Shown piece after piece: positions 32,102 to 41,381 of a stretch of DNA of 64,000 nucleotides (its first letter is position 1; every line of letters begins with the position of its first letter). The stretch comes from an uncultured Holophagaceae bacterium (GTDB lineage Bacteria; Acidobacteriota; Holophagae; Holophagales; Holophagaceae): positions 62,001 through 126,000 of the forward strand of contig CAIOFF010000059.1 of assembly GCA_903857495.1 (NCBI GenBank). Reading direction: 5' to 3'. A program made the translations under genes and the position numbers. Below the pieces are notes generated by a model. The model was not told the origin of the DNA. It saw only the letters and a list, made by a program, of their open reading frames with translations, and did not search any database.

Positions 32102-33400
32102 TTATTCGGTTTCATCCGGCAGCGCGGCCGGGGTCCCGGACTCCAGGAACGGCAAGGCCTCCACGTCCTTGAGCTTCCGGGTCATCACGTTGGACCGGGT
32201 GGTGACCTCGCCCACCTTGTTGGCCGCCTCCTGCAGCTTCTTCTCGACGGCCTTGAGGCTGTCCGTGAAGCGGCCGAACTCGGTCTTCACCTCACCTAGG
32301 ACCTTCCAGACGTCCGCGCTCTGCTTGGTGATGGCCAGGGTCTTGAAGCCCACCTGCAGGGCATTCAGGAGGGCCGACAGGGTCGTGGGACCCACCACGG
32401 TGACCCGGTAGTCCCGCTGGAGCCGCTCGAACAAGCCCCGGCACCGCAGCACTTCCGCGTAGAGCCCCTCCGAAGGGAGGAACAGCAGGGCGAAGTCCGT
32501 GGTGAGGGGTGGGCGGAGATACTTCTCGCAGATGCCCTTGGCCTCGGTGACCACCCGAGCCTCCAGGGCCTTGGAAGCGGCCTGGACCCCGGGCAGGTCC
32601 GCCAGCTCCTGGGCATCCATGAGCCGTTGGTAGTCCTCCAGGGGGAACTTGGCGTCGATGGGCAGCCAGACGGGCTGGTCCTCGGAGGGGCCGGGCATGC
32701 GGACGGCGAAGTCCACGGCCTCGCGGCTGTCGGGGTTCACCCGCACCTGGGCCTCGAACTGCTGGGGCGCCAGGAACTGGGCCAGCAGGCCGCCCAGCTG
32801 GGCCTCGCCCAGCATGCCGAGGGTCTTGAAGTTGCCCATCACCCGCTTGAGGCCACCCACGTCCTGGGCCAGGGTCTGCATCTCGCCCAGGCCCTTGTGC
32901 ACGGCCTCCAGGCGGTCGCTGACCTGCTTGAAGCTCTCGCCCAGCCGCTTCTCCAGGGTGTCGTGGAGCTTCTCGTCCACGGTCTGCCGCATCTGCTCCA
33001 GCTTCGTGTCGTTGCCCTTCTGCAGGGTCTCGAGCTGCAGCCGCACTGCGTCCTGCACCTCCAGCAGGCTCCGGCGCTGCTCCTCCCGGCCCAGGGTCAG
33101 GGCCGCCTGGAGGTCCTTGGCGAGCTCCCGGAAGCGGTCGGCGAGGCCCTCGGCCAGGGCCTGCTGGTGCTCGGCCTTGGAGGTCGCCAGGTTCTGCCCC
33201 AGGCCCGTCAGCTGATCCCGCAGGGGGCCCAACTGGGTGCCAAGGTCAGCCTGGCTGTCCCGCCGGGCCCGGCCGATCTCATCCGTGAGCTGGCGCTGCA
33301 GGGCCTCCAGCCCCGGGTCGCGCCGGGGCCGCAGGGCCGCCCAGACAGCGAGGGCCGCGGTGATGAGGGTCAGGAGCGCGAGGGTCAGCTGCAGGTTCAT
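32102..33400 (-). CDS. rmuC: RmuC-family DNA recombination protein
   Basis: A 432-residue protein: an N-terminal membrane helix (LTLALLTLITAALAVWAAL), a long coiled coil up to about residue 180, and then the RmuC nuclease-like domain with VGGLKRVMGNFKTLGMLGE, LPIDAKFPLEDYQRL and LFLPSEGLYAEVLR. RmuC limits inversions at short repeats and protects replication forks; its catalytic residues resemble PD-(D/E)xK nucleases. It follows tsaE by 7 bases. Confidence 0.94.
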   Translation of the reverse strand: MNLQLTLALLTLITAALAVWAALRPRRDPGLEALQRQLTDEIGRARRDSQADLGTQLGPLRDQLTGLGQNLATSKAEHQQALAEGLADRFRELAKDLQAALTLGREEQRRSLLEVQDAVRLQLETLQKGNDTKLEQMRQTVDEKLHDTLEKRLGESFKQVSDRLEAVHKGLGEMQTLAQDVGGLKRVMGNFKTLGMLGEAQLGGLLAQFLAPQQFEAQVRVNPDSREAVDFAVRMPGPSEDQPVWLPIDAKFPLEDYQRLMDAQELADLPGVQAASKALEARVVTEAKGICEKYLRPPLTTDFALLFLPSEGLYAEVLRCRGLFERLQRDYRVTVVGPTTLSALLNALQVGFKTLAITKQSADVWKVLGEVKTEFGRFTDSLKAVEKKLQEAANKVGEVTTRSNVMTRKLKDVEALPFLESGTPAALPDETE

Positions 33401-33407
33401 GGGGTGA

Positions 33408-33842
33408 TTATCGCCGGTCTGACTGGTCAGGCAGTGTCCATTCCGCGCGCCGTCCCTCGCCGTCCGCGGCCAGGCTCAGGTCCGCCACCCAGGGAGAGGG
33501 CCAGGGGCCGCTGGTGCCCGCCCACTCCACGACCAGCCGGTCCCTGGCGCCCAGGGTCTCTTCCAGGCCCAGGGTCCAGGCCCCTTCCGGCCCGGGGCGG
33601 TAGAGGTCCAGGTGGAACAGGCTCCCCTCAGGCAGCTCATAGCGGTGCAGCACAGCGTAGGTAGGCGAGGCCACGGCGTCGGGATCACCGCCCAGGCCCC
33701 GGAGGAAGCCCCGGGTCCAGGTGGTCTTGCCCGCCCCCAGCTCGCCCCGCAGCAGCCAGGTCCCGCCGGGGGGGGTGAGCCGGGCCAGCACTTCGCCCAG
33801 AGCCTCGGTCTCCGCCTCGTCGGCCAGGAACCGCTCAGCCAC
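33408..33842 (-). CDS. tsaE: tRNA t6A biosynthesis ATPase TsaE
   Basis: A 144-residue P-loop protein of the t6A-modification complex. RGELGAGKTTWTRGFLRGLG is Walker A, followed by VASPTYAVLHRY and LFHLDLYR, all typical TsaE features. I choose GTG at 33842, which overlaps the Nnr stop, since the in-frame ATG at 33869 adds a Cys-rich tail not typical of the family and lies well inside nnr. Start assignment is less sure than the family. Confidence 0.88.
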   Translation of the reverse strand: MAERFLADEAETEALGEVLARLTPPGGTWLLRGELGAGKTTWTRGFLRGLGGDPDAVASPTYAVLHRYELPEGSLFHLDLYRPGPEGAWTLGLEETLGARDRLVVEWAGTSGPWPSPWVADLSLAADGEGRRAEWTLPDQSDRR

Positions 33843-35229
33843 GCAGCAACTCGGGCAGCAGATCCGCAAGGTCGTGGGGCAGCAGGCCCGGGCCCGGCAG
33901 ACGGTCCGCGGCAGCCCCGTGGAACCAGACCGCGGTGGCCACCGCCTCGCGCATGGGCAGTCCCTGGGCGCGGAATCCCGCCACCATGCCCGCCAGCAGG
34001 TCGCCGCTGCCGCCGGTGGCCAGCCCGGGGTGGCCGGTCGGATTGATCCAGAGGTCGGGGCTGGCGCCGCCGGCGATGACGCTCTGGGCGCCCTTCAGCA
34101 GCAGCACTCCGGGCTTGCCGGCGGCCACGTCCCGAGCCTGGGCCAGCCGCTCGTCCATGAGCAGGGGCCGAGCCAGGTGGAAGAGGCGGGCGAACTCGCC
34201 GGGATGGGGAGTGATGGCGGTGCCGGGCCGATCCAGCCAGCGCGGGCCCTGGCCTTCCTTGAGGGCGGAGGCGTCCACCACCAGGGGGCCTTGCCAGTCC
34301 GGCACCTCAGTGATGCCGCCGGGACCCACCAGCAGCACATCGGCCTCGGCGGGCACCGTCCCGCGCCAGGGCTGCACCATGGCCTCGGGCACCTGGGCGG
34401 CGATCTCCGCCCGGACCTCGGGATCGGTCAGCACCGTGACCAGCCCGGCCCCGACCCGGAGAGCGCCGAGGGCCGCCAGCACGGCGGCGCCGCTCATGCC
34501 GAGGCTGCCAGCGCGGATGGCCACATGGCCGAAGCTGCCCTTGTGGGAGTCCCAGGCGCGGGGAACCAGGACGGGCCGCTCCAGCAGCTGCAGGCGGCCG
34601 GCGGGAGGTTGGTCAAGGGGGATGGGTACCACGGTGAGCTCGCCGCACCAGTTCCGGGCGGGCAGCAGGCCGTGACAGATCTTGCGGGCGCCGAAGCAGG
34701 CGGTCTTCGTCGCGTGCACGGCTTCGCCCGGCACCTCGGCGGAGCTGGGATCGAGGCCGGAGGGCAGGTCCAGGGCCAGGACCGGCAGCCCGCTGGCGTT
34801 CAGCGCCTGCACCCAGGTGGCCGCGGGACCCTCCAGGGGCCGCGTGGTGCCGAGGCCAAAGAGGCCGTCCACCACCCAGCCCCGCCAGGTCGCCATGACC
34901 CGGGCGGGAGCTTCGGCGGTCTGGACGACGCCGCCGAGACCCTGCCAAAGCTTGAGTTGATGGGCACCGTCGCCCTGCCACTGTGCCTTGGCGAAGGGGG
35001 ACCAGACCGTGACCGACTGGCCTCGCAGCCACGCCAACCGGGCCAGGGCCAGGGCATCGCCCCCGTTGTTGCCGGGGCCCGCCAGCACGTGCAGCGGGGC
35101 GTCAGCAGGCAGCAGTGCCAGCGCGCCCAGGGCGGCGTGCTCCTGCAGGACCAGCGACGCCACGCCCCAGCCTTCGATGGCCTGGCGTTCGGCGGCCCGC
35201 ATCTCGTCGGCGGTGAGGAGAGGGATCAT
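33835..35229 (-). CDS. nnr: Bifunctional NAD(P)H-hydrate repair enzyme
   Basis: A 464-residue fusion. The N-terminal NnrE epimerase (residues about 1-205) shows VLAGPGNNGGDALALARL, VDGLFGLG and ALDLPSGLDPSS. The C-terminal NnrD dehydratase shows GSFGHVAIRAGSLGMSGAAV, TPHPGEFARLF, LLKGAQSVIA and NPTGHPGLATGGSGDLLAG. Together they restore damaged NADHX and NADPHX. Nnr next to tsaE is a widespread bacterial arrangement. Confidence 0.95.
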   Translation of the reverse strand: MIPLLTADEMRAAERQAIEGWGVASLVLQEHAALGALALLPADAPLHVLAGPGNNGGDALALARLAWLRGQSVTVWSPFAKAQWQGDGAHQLKLWQGLGGVVQTAEAPARVMATWRGWVVDGLFGLGTTRPLEGPAATWVQALNASGLPVLALDLPSGLDPSSAEVPGEAVHATKTACFGARKICHGLLPARNWCGELTVVPIPLDQPPAGRLQLLERPVLVPRAWDSHKGSFGHVAIRAGSLGMSGAAVLAALGALRVGAGLVTVLTDPEVRAEIAAQVPEAMVQPWRGTVPAEADVLLVGPGGITEVPDWQGPLVVDASALKEGQGPRWLDRPGTAITPHPGEFARLFHLARPLLMDERLAQARDVAAGKPGVLLLKGAQSVIAGGASPDLWINPTGHPGLATGGSGDLLAGMVAGFRAQGLPMREAVATAVWFHGAAADRLPGPGLLPHDLADLLPELLRG

Positions 35230-35238
35230 GGGACCAGT

Positions 35239-35820
35239 CTAGTCCCGTTGTCCGAGATACGCCGCCAGGGCCCGGGGATAGAGCTCCATCTCCGCGCCAT
35301 AGACCCGCCGCTGCAGGTCCTCCGCGGTGTCTCCGGGCCGCACCGGCACCCGCAGCTGGTCCAGCACCTGGCCGTGGTCGTATTCACTGTCCACCAGGTG
35401 CACGGTGGCGCCGGACTCGGCCTCGCCCGCGACCAGCACCGCACGGTGGACGTGCATGCCGTACATGCCGGGGCCGCCGTAGCGGGGCAGCAGGCCCGGG
35501 TGGATGTTGAGGATGCGCCCGCTCCAGCGGATCGGCACCGTGAGCTTCTTCAGCCAGCCGCAGAGGCAGATGACCTCGGCGCCCGCGGCCTCGGCGGCCC
35601 GGTAGCAGGCCTCGGAGAAGGCCTCGTCCGAGTCAAAGGCCCCCCGCACCACCACGGCCATGGGTAGGCCCTCGGTCTCGAGCCGGGGGATGCCGCCCGC
35701 CTTGGCGGTGGAGGCCACCCCAATTACGGGAAGCCCGGGCACCCGGCCCTCGCGGCAGGCCCTGAGCAGGTTCAGGGCGTTGCCGCCGGTACCGGAGATG
35801 AAGAAGGCGATCCGCCTCAC
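35239..35820 (-). CDS. purN: Phosphoribosylglycinamide formyltransferase
   Basis: A 193-residue purine-pathway enzyme transferring formyl from 10-formyl-tetrahydrofolate to [15 protein letters not shown] opens the Rossmann fold; [20 protein letters not shown] has the catalytic Asn and His, and [10 protein letters not shown] has the essential Asp. The usual second His appears as GMHVHRAVL. The start is GTG, which overlaps the pta stop (GTGA). Other purine genes are not adjacent. Confidence 0.93.
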   Translation of the reverse strand: MRRIAFFISGTGGNALNLLRACREGRVPGLPVIGVASTAKAGGIPRLETEGLPMAVVVRGAFDSDEAFSEACYRAAEAAGAEVICLCGWLKKLTVPIRWSGRILNIHPGLLPRYGGPGMYGMHVHRAVLVAGEAESGATVHLVDSEYDHGQVLDQLRVPVRPGDTAEDLQRRVYGAEMELYPRALAAYLGQRD

Positions 35821-36821
35821 TGCAGGGCCGTCAGGACCGCCACATCCGCGATGTCCTGGGGACTGCAGCCGCGGCTGAGGTCATTGGCTGGGCGGGCGAG
35901 ACCCTGGAGGAAGGGCCCGATGGCGGCGGCGCCGCCCATGCGCTCGGCGATCTTGTAGCTGATGTTGCCGGCGTCGAGGTCCGGGAAGACCAGCACGTTC
36001 GCCCGGCCCGCCACGGCGGAACCTGGCGCCTTGCGGCTGCCCACGGAGGCCAGCAGCGCGGCATCGGCCTGCAGCTCGCCGTCCGCCAGGAGATCCGGCG
36101 CCTTCTCCTTGAGGATGGCCAGGGCTGCCCGCACCTTGTCCACCCGGGGGTGCTCGGCGGAGCCGCGCGTGGAGAAGCTCAGGAGCGCCACCCGGGGCTC
36201 CACGCCCATGACGCTGCGAGCGTTGCCTGCGGCGGCCAGGGCGATGTCCGCCAGCTGCTCCGGCGTGGGATCCGGCACCACCGCGCAGTCCGCGAAGATC
36301 ACCGCGCCCTGCTCCCCGAAGGCGGCGTCCGGGTGGATCATCATGAAGAAGCTGGAGACGGTCTTGATGCCCTTGGCGGCGCCGATGGCCTGGAGGCAGG
36401 CGCGGACGGTCTCGGCGGTGGTGTTGAGCGCCCCGGCGACCATGCCATCGCCGTGGCCGGTCTGGACCTGCATGGCCCCGAACCAGAGGGGATTGCTGAG
36501 GGCTTCCAGGGCCTGGGCCTCGGTGATGCCCTTGGCCTTGCGGCGCTCGTAGTAGGCGCCGGCCAGCTCCGGCAGCAGCGGGCTGGTCGCGGGGTCGACG
36601 AGCTCGGCACCCTTCAGGGACAGACCCAAGGCCGCGCCCCGCCTGGCCATGTCCGAGGGATCGCCCAGGATCGTGAGGCGGCAGAGACTCTGGTCCAGCA
36701 GCATCTGGGCCGCCTGGAGCGTGCGATCCTCGCGGCCCTCCGGCAGGACGATGTGGCGCTGCAGCACCTTGGCCCGCTCGCGGAAGCGCTCCATCCAGAG
36801 GGAGTGGTTGGCGTTGGTCAA
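35817..36821 (-). CDS. pta: Phosphate acetyltransferase
   Basis: A 334-residue short-form Pta that interconverts acetyl-CoA and acetyl phosphate. [36 protein letters not shown] with the substrate-loop, FFMMIHPD, and [21 protein letters not shown] are family motifs. No N-terminal BioD-like domain exists. The start is TTG with GGAGG just upstream. Acetate kinase is not adjacent, so acetyl phosphate production may be linked elsewhere. Confidence 0.93.
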   Translation of the reverse strand: MTNANHSLWMERFRERAKVLQRHIVLPEGREDRTLQAAQMLLDQSLCRLTILGDPSDMARRGAALGLSLKGAELVDPATSPLLPELAGAYYERRKAKGITEAQALEALSNPLWFGAMQVQTGHGDGMVAGALNTTAETVRACLQAIGAAKGIKTVSSFFMMIHPDAAFGEQGAVIFADCAVVPDPTPEQLADIALAAAGNARSVMGVEPRVALLSFSTRGSAEHPRVDKVRAALAILKEKAPDLLADGELQADAALLASVGSRKAPGSAVAGRANVLVFPDLDAGNISYKIAERMGGAAAIGPFLQGLARPANDLSRGCSPQDIADVAVLTALQ

Positions 36822-36856
36822 GGGAGCCTCCTGCGGCAGGATGTGAGGTGAAAGAG

Positions 36857-37180
36857 TCAGGCGTCGGCGAGGAAGGTCCCGGCGTCGATGCCCGTGCGCT
36901 CGCGGAACGTGTCCGCCAGGCTGGGCACGCCAGAGCTGGCCTCGTCGAGGTACATCGCCTCGATGCGATGCATGGGGAGAAATCGGGTACTCAGGGCCAC
37001 CTGGTCGGCCTGCCCGGTGCGGACGAGGCTCAGCACCTCCTCCCAGGGGCTCAGGTCCAGGCCGCGCAGGGCGATGCCCGCGGCCTCGAGGCCGAGGATG
37101 CGGCCCCAGAAGCGCTCCCGGGGGGACTGCGCCACCACCACCACCAGGTCACCGGAATGGAAGGGCATGGGCAGCGGCAT
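36857..37180 (-). CDS. Conserved hypothetical protein (107 aa) between ALDH and pta
   Basis: This small soluble protein has no family I can name. It opens [20 protein letters not shown], is rich in short beta strands and ends in an acidic helix with [14 protein letters not shown] and [11 protein letters not shown]. It looks like a small beta-barrel rather than an enzyme. ATG at 37180 has CTGGAG upstream. It sits 17 bases after the aldehyde dehydrogenase stop and 35 bases before pta on one strand, so it is probably co-expressed with both. Confidence 0.6.
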   Translation of the reverse strand: MPLPMPFHSGDLVVVVAQSPRERFWGRILGLEAAGIALRGLDLSPWEEVLSLVRTGQADQVALSTRFLPMHRIEAMYLDEASSGVPSLADTFRERTGIDAGTFLADA

Positions 37181-37197
37181 GGCGGACTCCAGGGATG

Positions 37198-38559
37198 CTA
37201 AAGGGCCGGCCCCTCGACAATGAGGCGCCCTTCCGTGAAGCCTTCCATGGCCCAGCGCGGGCCTTCGAAGCCGTTGCCGCTGGCGCGGACGCCGCCGAAG
37301 GGTGCGGCGTCGAGCCGGAAGGTGGGGGGCAGGTTCAGCAGCACCCCGCCGGCCCGCAGCGTGGTCTCCGCCAGGCGCAGGTGGCGCTGGTCCCGGCTGT
37401 AGGCGCTGGCCCGCAGACCGAAGCGAGTGGCCGCGGCAAGGGCGAGGCCCTGTTCGAAGGAGTCCACCGGGGTCAGCACGGTGACCGGCGAGAAGGCCTC
37501 CTCGCACTGCAGCGGATCCTCCTCGGCCAGGCCGGTCAGGATGGCGGGTGGCAGCAGGGCCCCCTGGCGCGTTCCGCGCAGCAGGAACTGGGCGCCGGCT
37601 TGGGCGGCCCGGTCCAGACCCGCGTCCACCCGGCGGGCCGTGGCCTCGTCGATGACGGGCCCCACCAGCGTGGCGGGATCCATGGGATCGCCGCAGGGCA
37701 GCGCCTGGACGGCCGCGACGAAGGCGGGGGCGAAGGCCTCCCAGAGGTTGCGATGGACATAGATGCGCTGGGCCTTGGAGCAGCTCTGGCCCGCGCCCGC
37801 CACCGCCGCCGGGGCGATGCTCTTGGCGACGGCCACGGGATCCACGCCCTCGTCCACCACCACGGCGCCGTTGCCGCCCAGCTCCAGCAGCAGCCGCTTC
37901 CCGGCCAGCACCTGCTCCAGGTGACGACCCACCCGCTCGGAGCCGGTGAAGCTCACCACTGCGATGCGGGGGTCCCGGGCCAGGGCCTCGGCCTGGACGG
38001 GATCGGACCCGGCCAGCTGCAGCAGCCCGAGGGGCGCGCCCACCTGCGCCCGGGCCGCCTCGAAGCTCGCCCAGAGCAGCTGGGAGGTGCGCGGCGCCTG
38101 GGGACAGGGCTTCCAGATCACACTGCAGCCCGCGCCCAGGGCCGGCGCCAGCTTGTGGACCGCCAGGTTCACCGGGAAGTTGAAGGGCGTGATGGCCAGG
38201 GCGGGTCCCAGGGGGAAGCGCCGGAACACCGCCCGGCAGCCGTCAGCCCCTGGCATCAGGTCGTAGGGGATGGCCTCCTCGCCGAAGGTCGCGATGGCCT
38301 CGATGGTCGCCCGCAGGGTCATCTCGGCGCGGCCCACCTCACCCCGGGCCATGGTGATGGGCTTGCCGGTCTCGACCGCCATGGCCGTGGCCAGCTCCTC
38401 CCGGACCGGGGCGATCTGCCCCAGCCAGGCCTCCAGCAGGGCCCGCCGGGCCAGCCGGGAGGCGTCCTTCCAGCCCTCAAAGGCCAACGCGGCCTGACTG
38501 GCCTGTTCTTCCCACGCTTCTGCGCCCATGGGCCACCATCCCTGCATCTGCCCCGCCAT
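37198..38559 (-). CDS. NAD(P)-dependent aldehyde dehydrogenase
   Basis: A 453-residue aldehyde dehydrogenase. TPFNFPVNLAVHKLAPALGAG and KPCPQAP are the cofactor site, FTGSERVGR the Rossmann turn, LLLELGGNGAVVV holds the general-base Glu, and AGQSCSKAQRIYV the catalytic Cys. The C-terminal PFGGVRASGNGFEGP is typical. Substrate unknown. Several ATGs near 38559 are possible and none has a clear ribosome site, so the N-terminal end could be 4-10 codons shorter. Confidence 0.9.
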   Translation of the reverse strand: MAGQMQGWWPMGAEAWEEQASQAALAFEGWKDASRLARRALLEAWLGQIAPVREELATAMAVETGKPITMARGEVGRAEMTLRATIEAIATFGEEAIPYDLMPGADGCRAVFRRFPLGPALAITPFNFPVNLAVHKLAPALGAGCSVIWKPCPQAPRTSQLLWASFEAARAQVGAPLGLLQLAGSDPVQAEALARDPRIAVVSFTGSERVGRHLEQVLAGKRLLLELGGNGAVVVDEGVDPVAVAKSIAPAAVAGAGQSCSKAQRIYVHRNLWEAFAPAFVAAVQALPCGDPMDPATLVGPVIDEATARRVDAGLDRAAQAGAQFLLRGTRQGALLPPAILTGLAEEDPLQCEEAFSPVTVLTPVDSFEQGLALAAATRFGLRASAYSRDQRHLRLAETTLRAGGVLLNLPPTFRLDAAPFGGVRASGNGFEGPRWAMEGFTEGRLIVEGPAL

Positions 38560-38696
38560 CAGCCGAGCCCATCCAGCTTATCCGCGCTGGTCCACAAGAC
38601 CCATGAACCAGGTCACATCGCCCCCAGGTCCATTAATCATTCTTCCCCCGGGAGGGGCCGATGCATTGAGCTTGGCGACTAGATGAGGGCCCGACC

Positions 38697-39008
38697 ATGA
38701 TGCTCACCCTGCACCGAGAACCCTCGACGTCCATGATCCGGCTGGAGGGGAACTTCACCTTCGAGTCCCACACGGCCTTCCGCTCGGCCACCCAGGAGCT
38801 GCTGGATGACCCGGGGACCGAGCAGATCACCCTGGACCTCTCGGGCCTGCACTACATGGACTCCTCGTCCCTGGGCATGCTGCTGGTCCTCCGCGAGAAA
38901 ACCGAGGAGAAGGGCATCCAGGTGGTGCTGATCAAGCCCTCCCCCGCCGTCATGGGGATCCTCAAGATCGTGCAGTTCGGCAAGCTGTTCGAGATCCGGG
39001 AGGCCTGA
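38697..39008 (+). CDS. STAS-domain anti-sigma factor antagonist
   Basis: A 103-residue single STAS domain, the SpoIIAA/RsbV type. The motif LSGLHYMDSSSLGMLL carries the Ser phosphorylated by the partner kinase, and VQFGKLFEI is the C-terminal strand-helix. It lies 2 bases upstream of a REC-PP2C-ATPase protein that probably both dephosphorylates and phosphorylates it. The ATG may be at 38697 or 38700. This pair forms a classical partner switch; the downstream target is not in the window. Confidence 0.9.
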   Translation: MMLTLHREPSTSMIRLEGNFTFESHTAFRSATQELLDDPGTEQITLDLSGLHYMDSSSLGMLLVLREKTEEKGIQVVLIKPSPAVMGILKIVQFGKLFEIREA

Positions 39009-39010
39009 GC

Positions 39011-40666
39011 TTGCGGATCCTGGTCGCCGACGATGATGCCCTCTTCCACATCGTGGCGAATGCGGTCCTGGCAGGCGACGGCTACAAGGTCATCCACGCC
39101 CGGGACGGCCTGGAGGCCCTGGAGCTCTACCGGGAGCACCGTCCGGACCTGATCCTCACCGACTACCAGATGCCTGGGCTGAACGGCATCGAGCTCTGCC
39201 GGAGCATCAAGGCGCTGGACCCCCACCGCTTCATCCCCATGGTGATGCTGACCGGGGACGAGAAGTCCCGGATCCTGCGCGAGAGCCTGGACGCGGGCCT
39301 GGTGGAGTTCCTGACCAAGCCCGTCACCCCGGACGAGCTGCGCCTGCGGGTGCGCTCGCTGGTGGAGCTGATCTCACTCCACAAGAACCTCGCGCTCGCC
39401 AAGTCCTCGAGTGACGAGGAGATGCTCATCACGAAGCACATCCTGCACCGGCTGGTGGAGCCCGGCCTGCGGACCCTGCCGGACCACATCCACATGGAGA
39501 CCCTGCAGACCGAGCGCATCAACGGCGACGCCTGCACCTACCAGCAGGGCCTGCCCGGCATCCACTTCGGCCTCCTCTGCGACGCTACGGGCCACGGGCT
39601 GGCCGCGGGGGTCTCGACCATTCCGGCGATCCAGGCCTTCCAGGGCATGGTCAGCCGCGACATCCCCCTGGAGACCATCTACCGGGAGATCAACACGAAG
39701 CTCCGGAAGATGCTGCCCTCGGGCCGGTTCGTCTGCCTCCTGCTGGTGCGCCTGGACGTCCACAACGGCACCCTGTCCCTGCTGAACGCGGGCCTGCCCG
39801 AGGCCATCTTCATGAATCCCAAAGGCAAGGTCCGCCGCTTCGCCTCGCGGAACCTCCCTGCGGGGGTCCTCGATCAGGTCGAGGACCCCGTGGTGGAAGA
39901 GGTCGCCGTCTCCGGCGGCGAGCGGCTGCTGACCTTCACGGACGGCATCCAGGAGATCCTGGGCACGGAGGACGCCTACCGGGTGCTGACCCAGGGCATG
40001 AGCGATACCCCCTTCGAGGTCCATCGCTTCGTCATCCAGGAGTCCCTGAACCTGGGCATCCACAACAATGAGCAGCACGACGACGTCAGCTGGGCCCTGT
40101 GGGAAGTGCCGCCACCCGAGCCGGTCGCCCCCTCCCGCATGGACAAGGCTCTGCCCCTCGCCCCGGCCCCCCACACCAGCCCCTTTGCCTTCGAGCTGTG
40201 TTTCGATCCCCGGCAGCATCCCCTGCGGGAGGTGCTGCCAGACTGCCTGCGCCTGTTCAACAACCACGGCGTCCCCAGCGCCATGAACCAGCTGCTGGCC
40301 ATGACGCTGACGGAAGCCACCACCAACGCCCTGGACCACGGGCTCCTGCACCTGGACTCGGCCCTCAAGCAGCAGGGCTTCGAGGCCTATGACGCGGTCC
40401 GGAAGGAGCGCCTGGCCTCTCAGGAGACGGGCACCCTGACCCTCCGCTTCCGGCTCTATCGGGAGGCCCTGGGGGCCGTCTGCGCCCTGGGCATCGAGGT
40501 TGAGGACTCGGGACCCGGCTTCGACTGGCGGGCCTGGGAGCAGGCCGGGGCCGCGGAGGCCCACCAGGCCAGCGGCCGGGGCCTCATGATCATCCGGTCC
40601 GTGGCCTCGGAGATGAGTTTCAACGAAAGTGGCAACTGCCTGCGCTTCAACCTATCCTGCGGATAG
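39011..40666 (+). CDS. Response regulator with PP2C phosphatase and HATPase domains (HsbR-like)
   Basis: A 551-residue fusion. An N-terminal receiver (VADDDALFH, acceptor Asp in LILTDYQMPGLNG, TKPVTP) covers about 1-125. A SpoIIE/PP2C phosphatase follows (INGDACTY, LCDATGHGLAAG, LTFTDGIQEIL and HDDVSW, the metal Asp residues, about 165-380). The C-terminal region about 395-551 is an RsbW-like ATPase with MTLTEATTNALDHG, EDSGPGF and SGRGLMIIR. The same order is seen in Pseudomonas HsbR, which controls an HsbA-type STAS protein. The start is TTG, 2 bases after the STAS gene. Confidence 0.88.
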   Translation: MRILVADDDALFHIVANAVLAGDGYKVIHARDGLEALELYREHRPDLILTDYQMPGLNGIELCRSIKALDPHRFIPMVMLTGDEKSRILRESLDAGLVEFLTKPVTPDELRLRVRSLVELISLHKNLALAKSSSDEEMLITKHILHRLVEPGLRTLPDHIHMETLQTERINGDACTYQQGLPGIHFGLLCDATGHGLAAGVSTIPAIQAFQGMVSRDIPLETIYREINTKLRKMLPSGRFVCLLLVRLDVHNGTLSLLNAGLPEAIFMNPKGKVRRFASRNLPAGVLDQVEDPVVEEVAVSGGERLLTFTDGIQEILGTEDAYRVLTQGMSDTPFEVHRFVIQESLNLGIHNNEQHDDVSWALWEVPPPEPVAPSRMDKALPLAPAPHTSPFAFELCFDPRQHPLREVLPDCLRLFNNHGVPSAMNQLLAMTLTEATTNALDHGLLHLDSALKQQGFEAYDAVRKERLASQETGTLTLRFRLYREALGAVCALGIEVEDSGPGFDWRAWEQAGAAEAHQASGRGLMIIRSVASEMSFNESGNCLRFNLSCG

Positions 40667-40685
40667 CATGAGGACAGGAGTACCT

Positions 40686-40871
40686 ATGACCAAGCCACTC
40701 GTCCCCGCCGACCTCCTGAAGTCCCTCCAGGCCGTGGACAAGGCCGCTGCCAGCCCCGCGACCGCCAAGCCCAAGGCTGGACCCGGTCCGAAGCCCCTCC
40801 AGAAGGCCTCCACCAAGCCCCAGGGCAAGAGCGGGGTGACCCACACCCGCATGAGCAACCGCGGCAAGTAG
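40686..40871 (+). CDS. Small basic disordered protein (61 aa) after the partner switch
   Basis: A 61-residue Lys/Pro/Ala-rich peptide, MTKPLVPADLLKSLQAVDKA followed by low-complexity KPKAGPGPKP and a terminal TRMSNRGK. No family recognised. CAGGAG lies 5 bases before the ATG, and it starts 19 bases after the REC-PP2C-ATPase gene, so it is probably in that operon. Could be a DNA- or RNA-binding or partner-docking peptide; function unknown. Confidence 0.6.
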   Translation: MTKPLVPADLLKSLQAVDKAAASPATAKPKAGPGPKPLQKASTKPQGKSGVTHTRMSNRGK

Positions 40872-40883
40872 CCAGCCTCGAGG

Positions 40884-41357
40884 CTAATCCGCCAGGGACC
40901 AGACCTGCAGGTGGCTGGCCTGCTTCAGCACTTCTTCCACGAAGTCCGGAGCGGGTGCGCCGAAGGTGCGGACCCGGAAGCTGCCCCCACCGGGCAGGTG
41001 CACCACGTGCACAGAGGCCCCGCCGGGAAAGTCCGGATGCAGGGCCAGGGGACGGGCGAGGGCTTCGAGGTCAAGGGCTTCCAGCCAGCCTTCGGGTAGT
41101 GCCTGGGTGCGGGCGCCGGGCACCAGGGCACCCACCTCCCGGGCCTGCAGCAGGGCCAGGTGCCAGCGGCCCTCCTGGACCCCCTGCCAGCAGAGGAAGG
41201 GCGGCAGCGTCCCGAAACCGACCCCGCCCTTCCGATGTTCGGGCCAGGCGCGCAGCTGGTCGATGCCCGCCGTGTCCGCGGCCTCCATGGCCAGGGCCGC
41301 CAGGTCCGGCCGGGCCGGAGGAATCCAGGGTTTGACGCTCCACATGCGGTTGAGCAT
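40884..41357 (-). CDS. Hypothetical protein divergent from bshC
   Basis: A protein of about 157 residues with no family I recognise. It is Trp- and Pro-rich at its start (MWSVKPWIPPARPDLAALA), contains GFGTLPPFLCWQGVQEGRW, and a C-terminal part VHVVHLPGGGSFRVRTFG. No signal peptide or membrane helix. The start could be ATG 41357 or 41345; neither has a strong ribosome site. Only about 25-35 bases separate it from the bshC ATG, so the two share an unusually short divergent promoter region. Codon pattern supports coding. Confidence 0.5.
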   Translation of the reverse strand: MLNRMWSVKPWIPPARPDLAALAMEAADTAGIDQLRAWPEHRKGGVGFGTLPPFLCWQGVQEGRWHLALLQAREVGALVPGARTQALPEGWLEALDLEALARPLALHPDFPGGASVHVVHLPGGGSFRVRTFGAPAPDFVEEVLKQASHLQVWSLAD

Positions 41358-41381
41358 CGCATATCGGGTAGGCTGGGGCGC

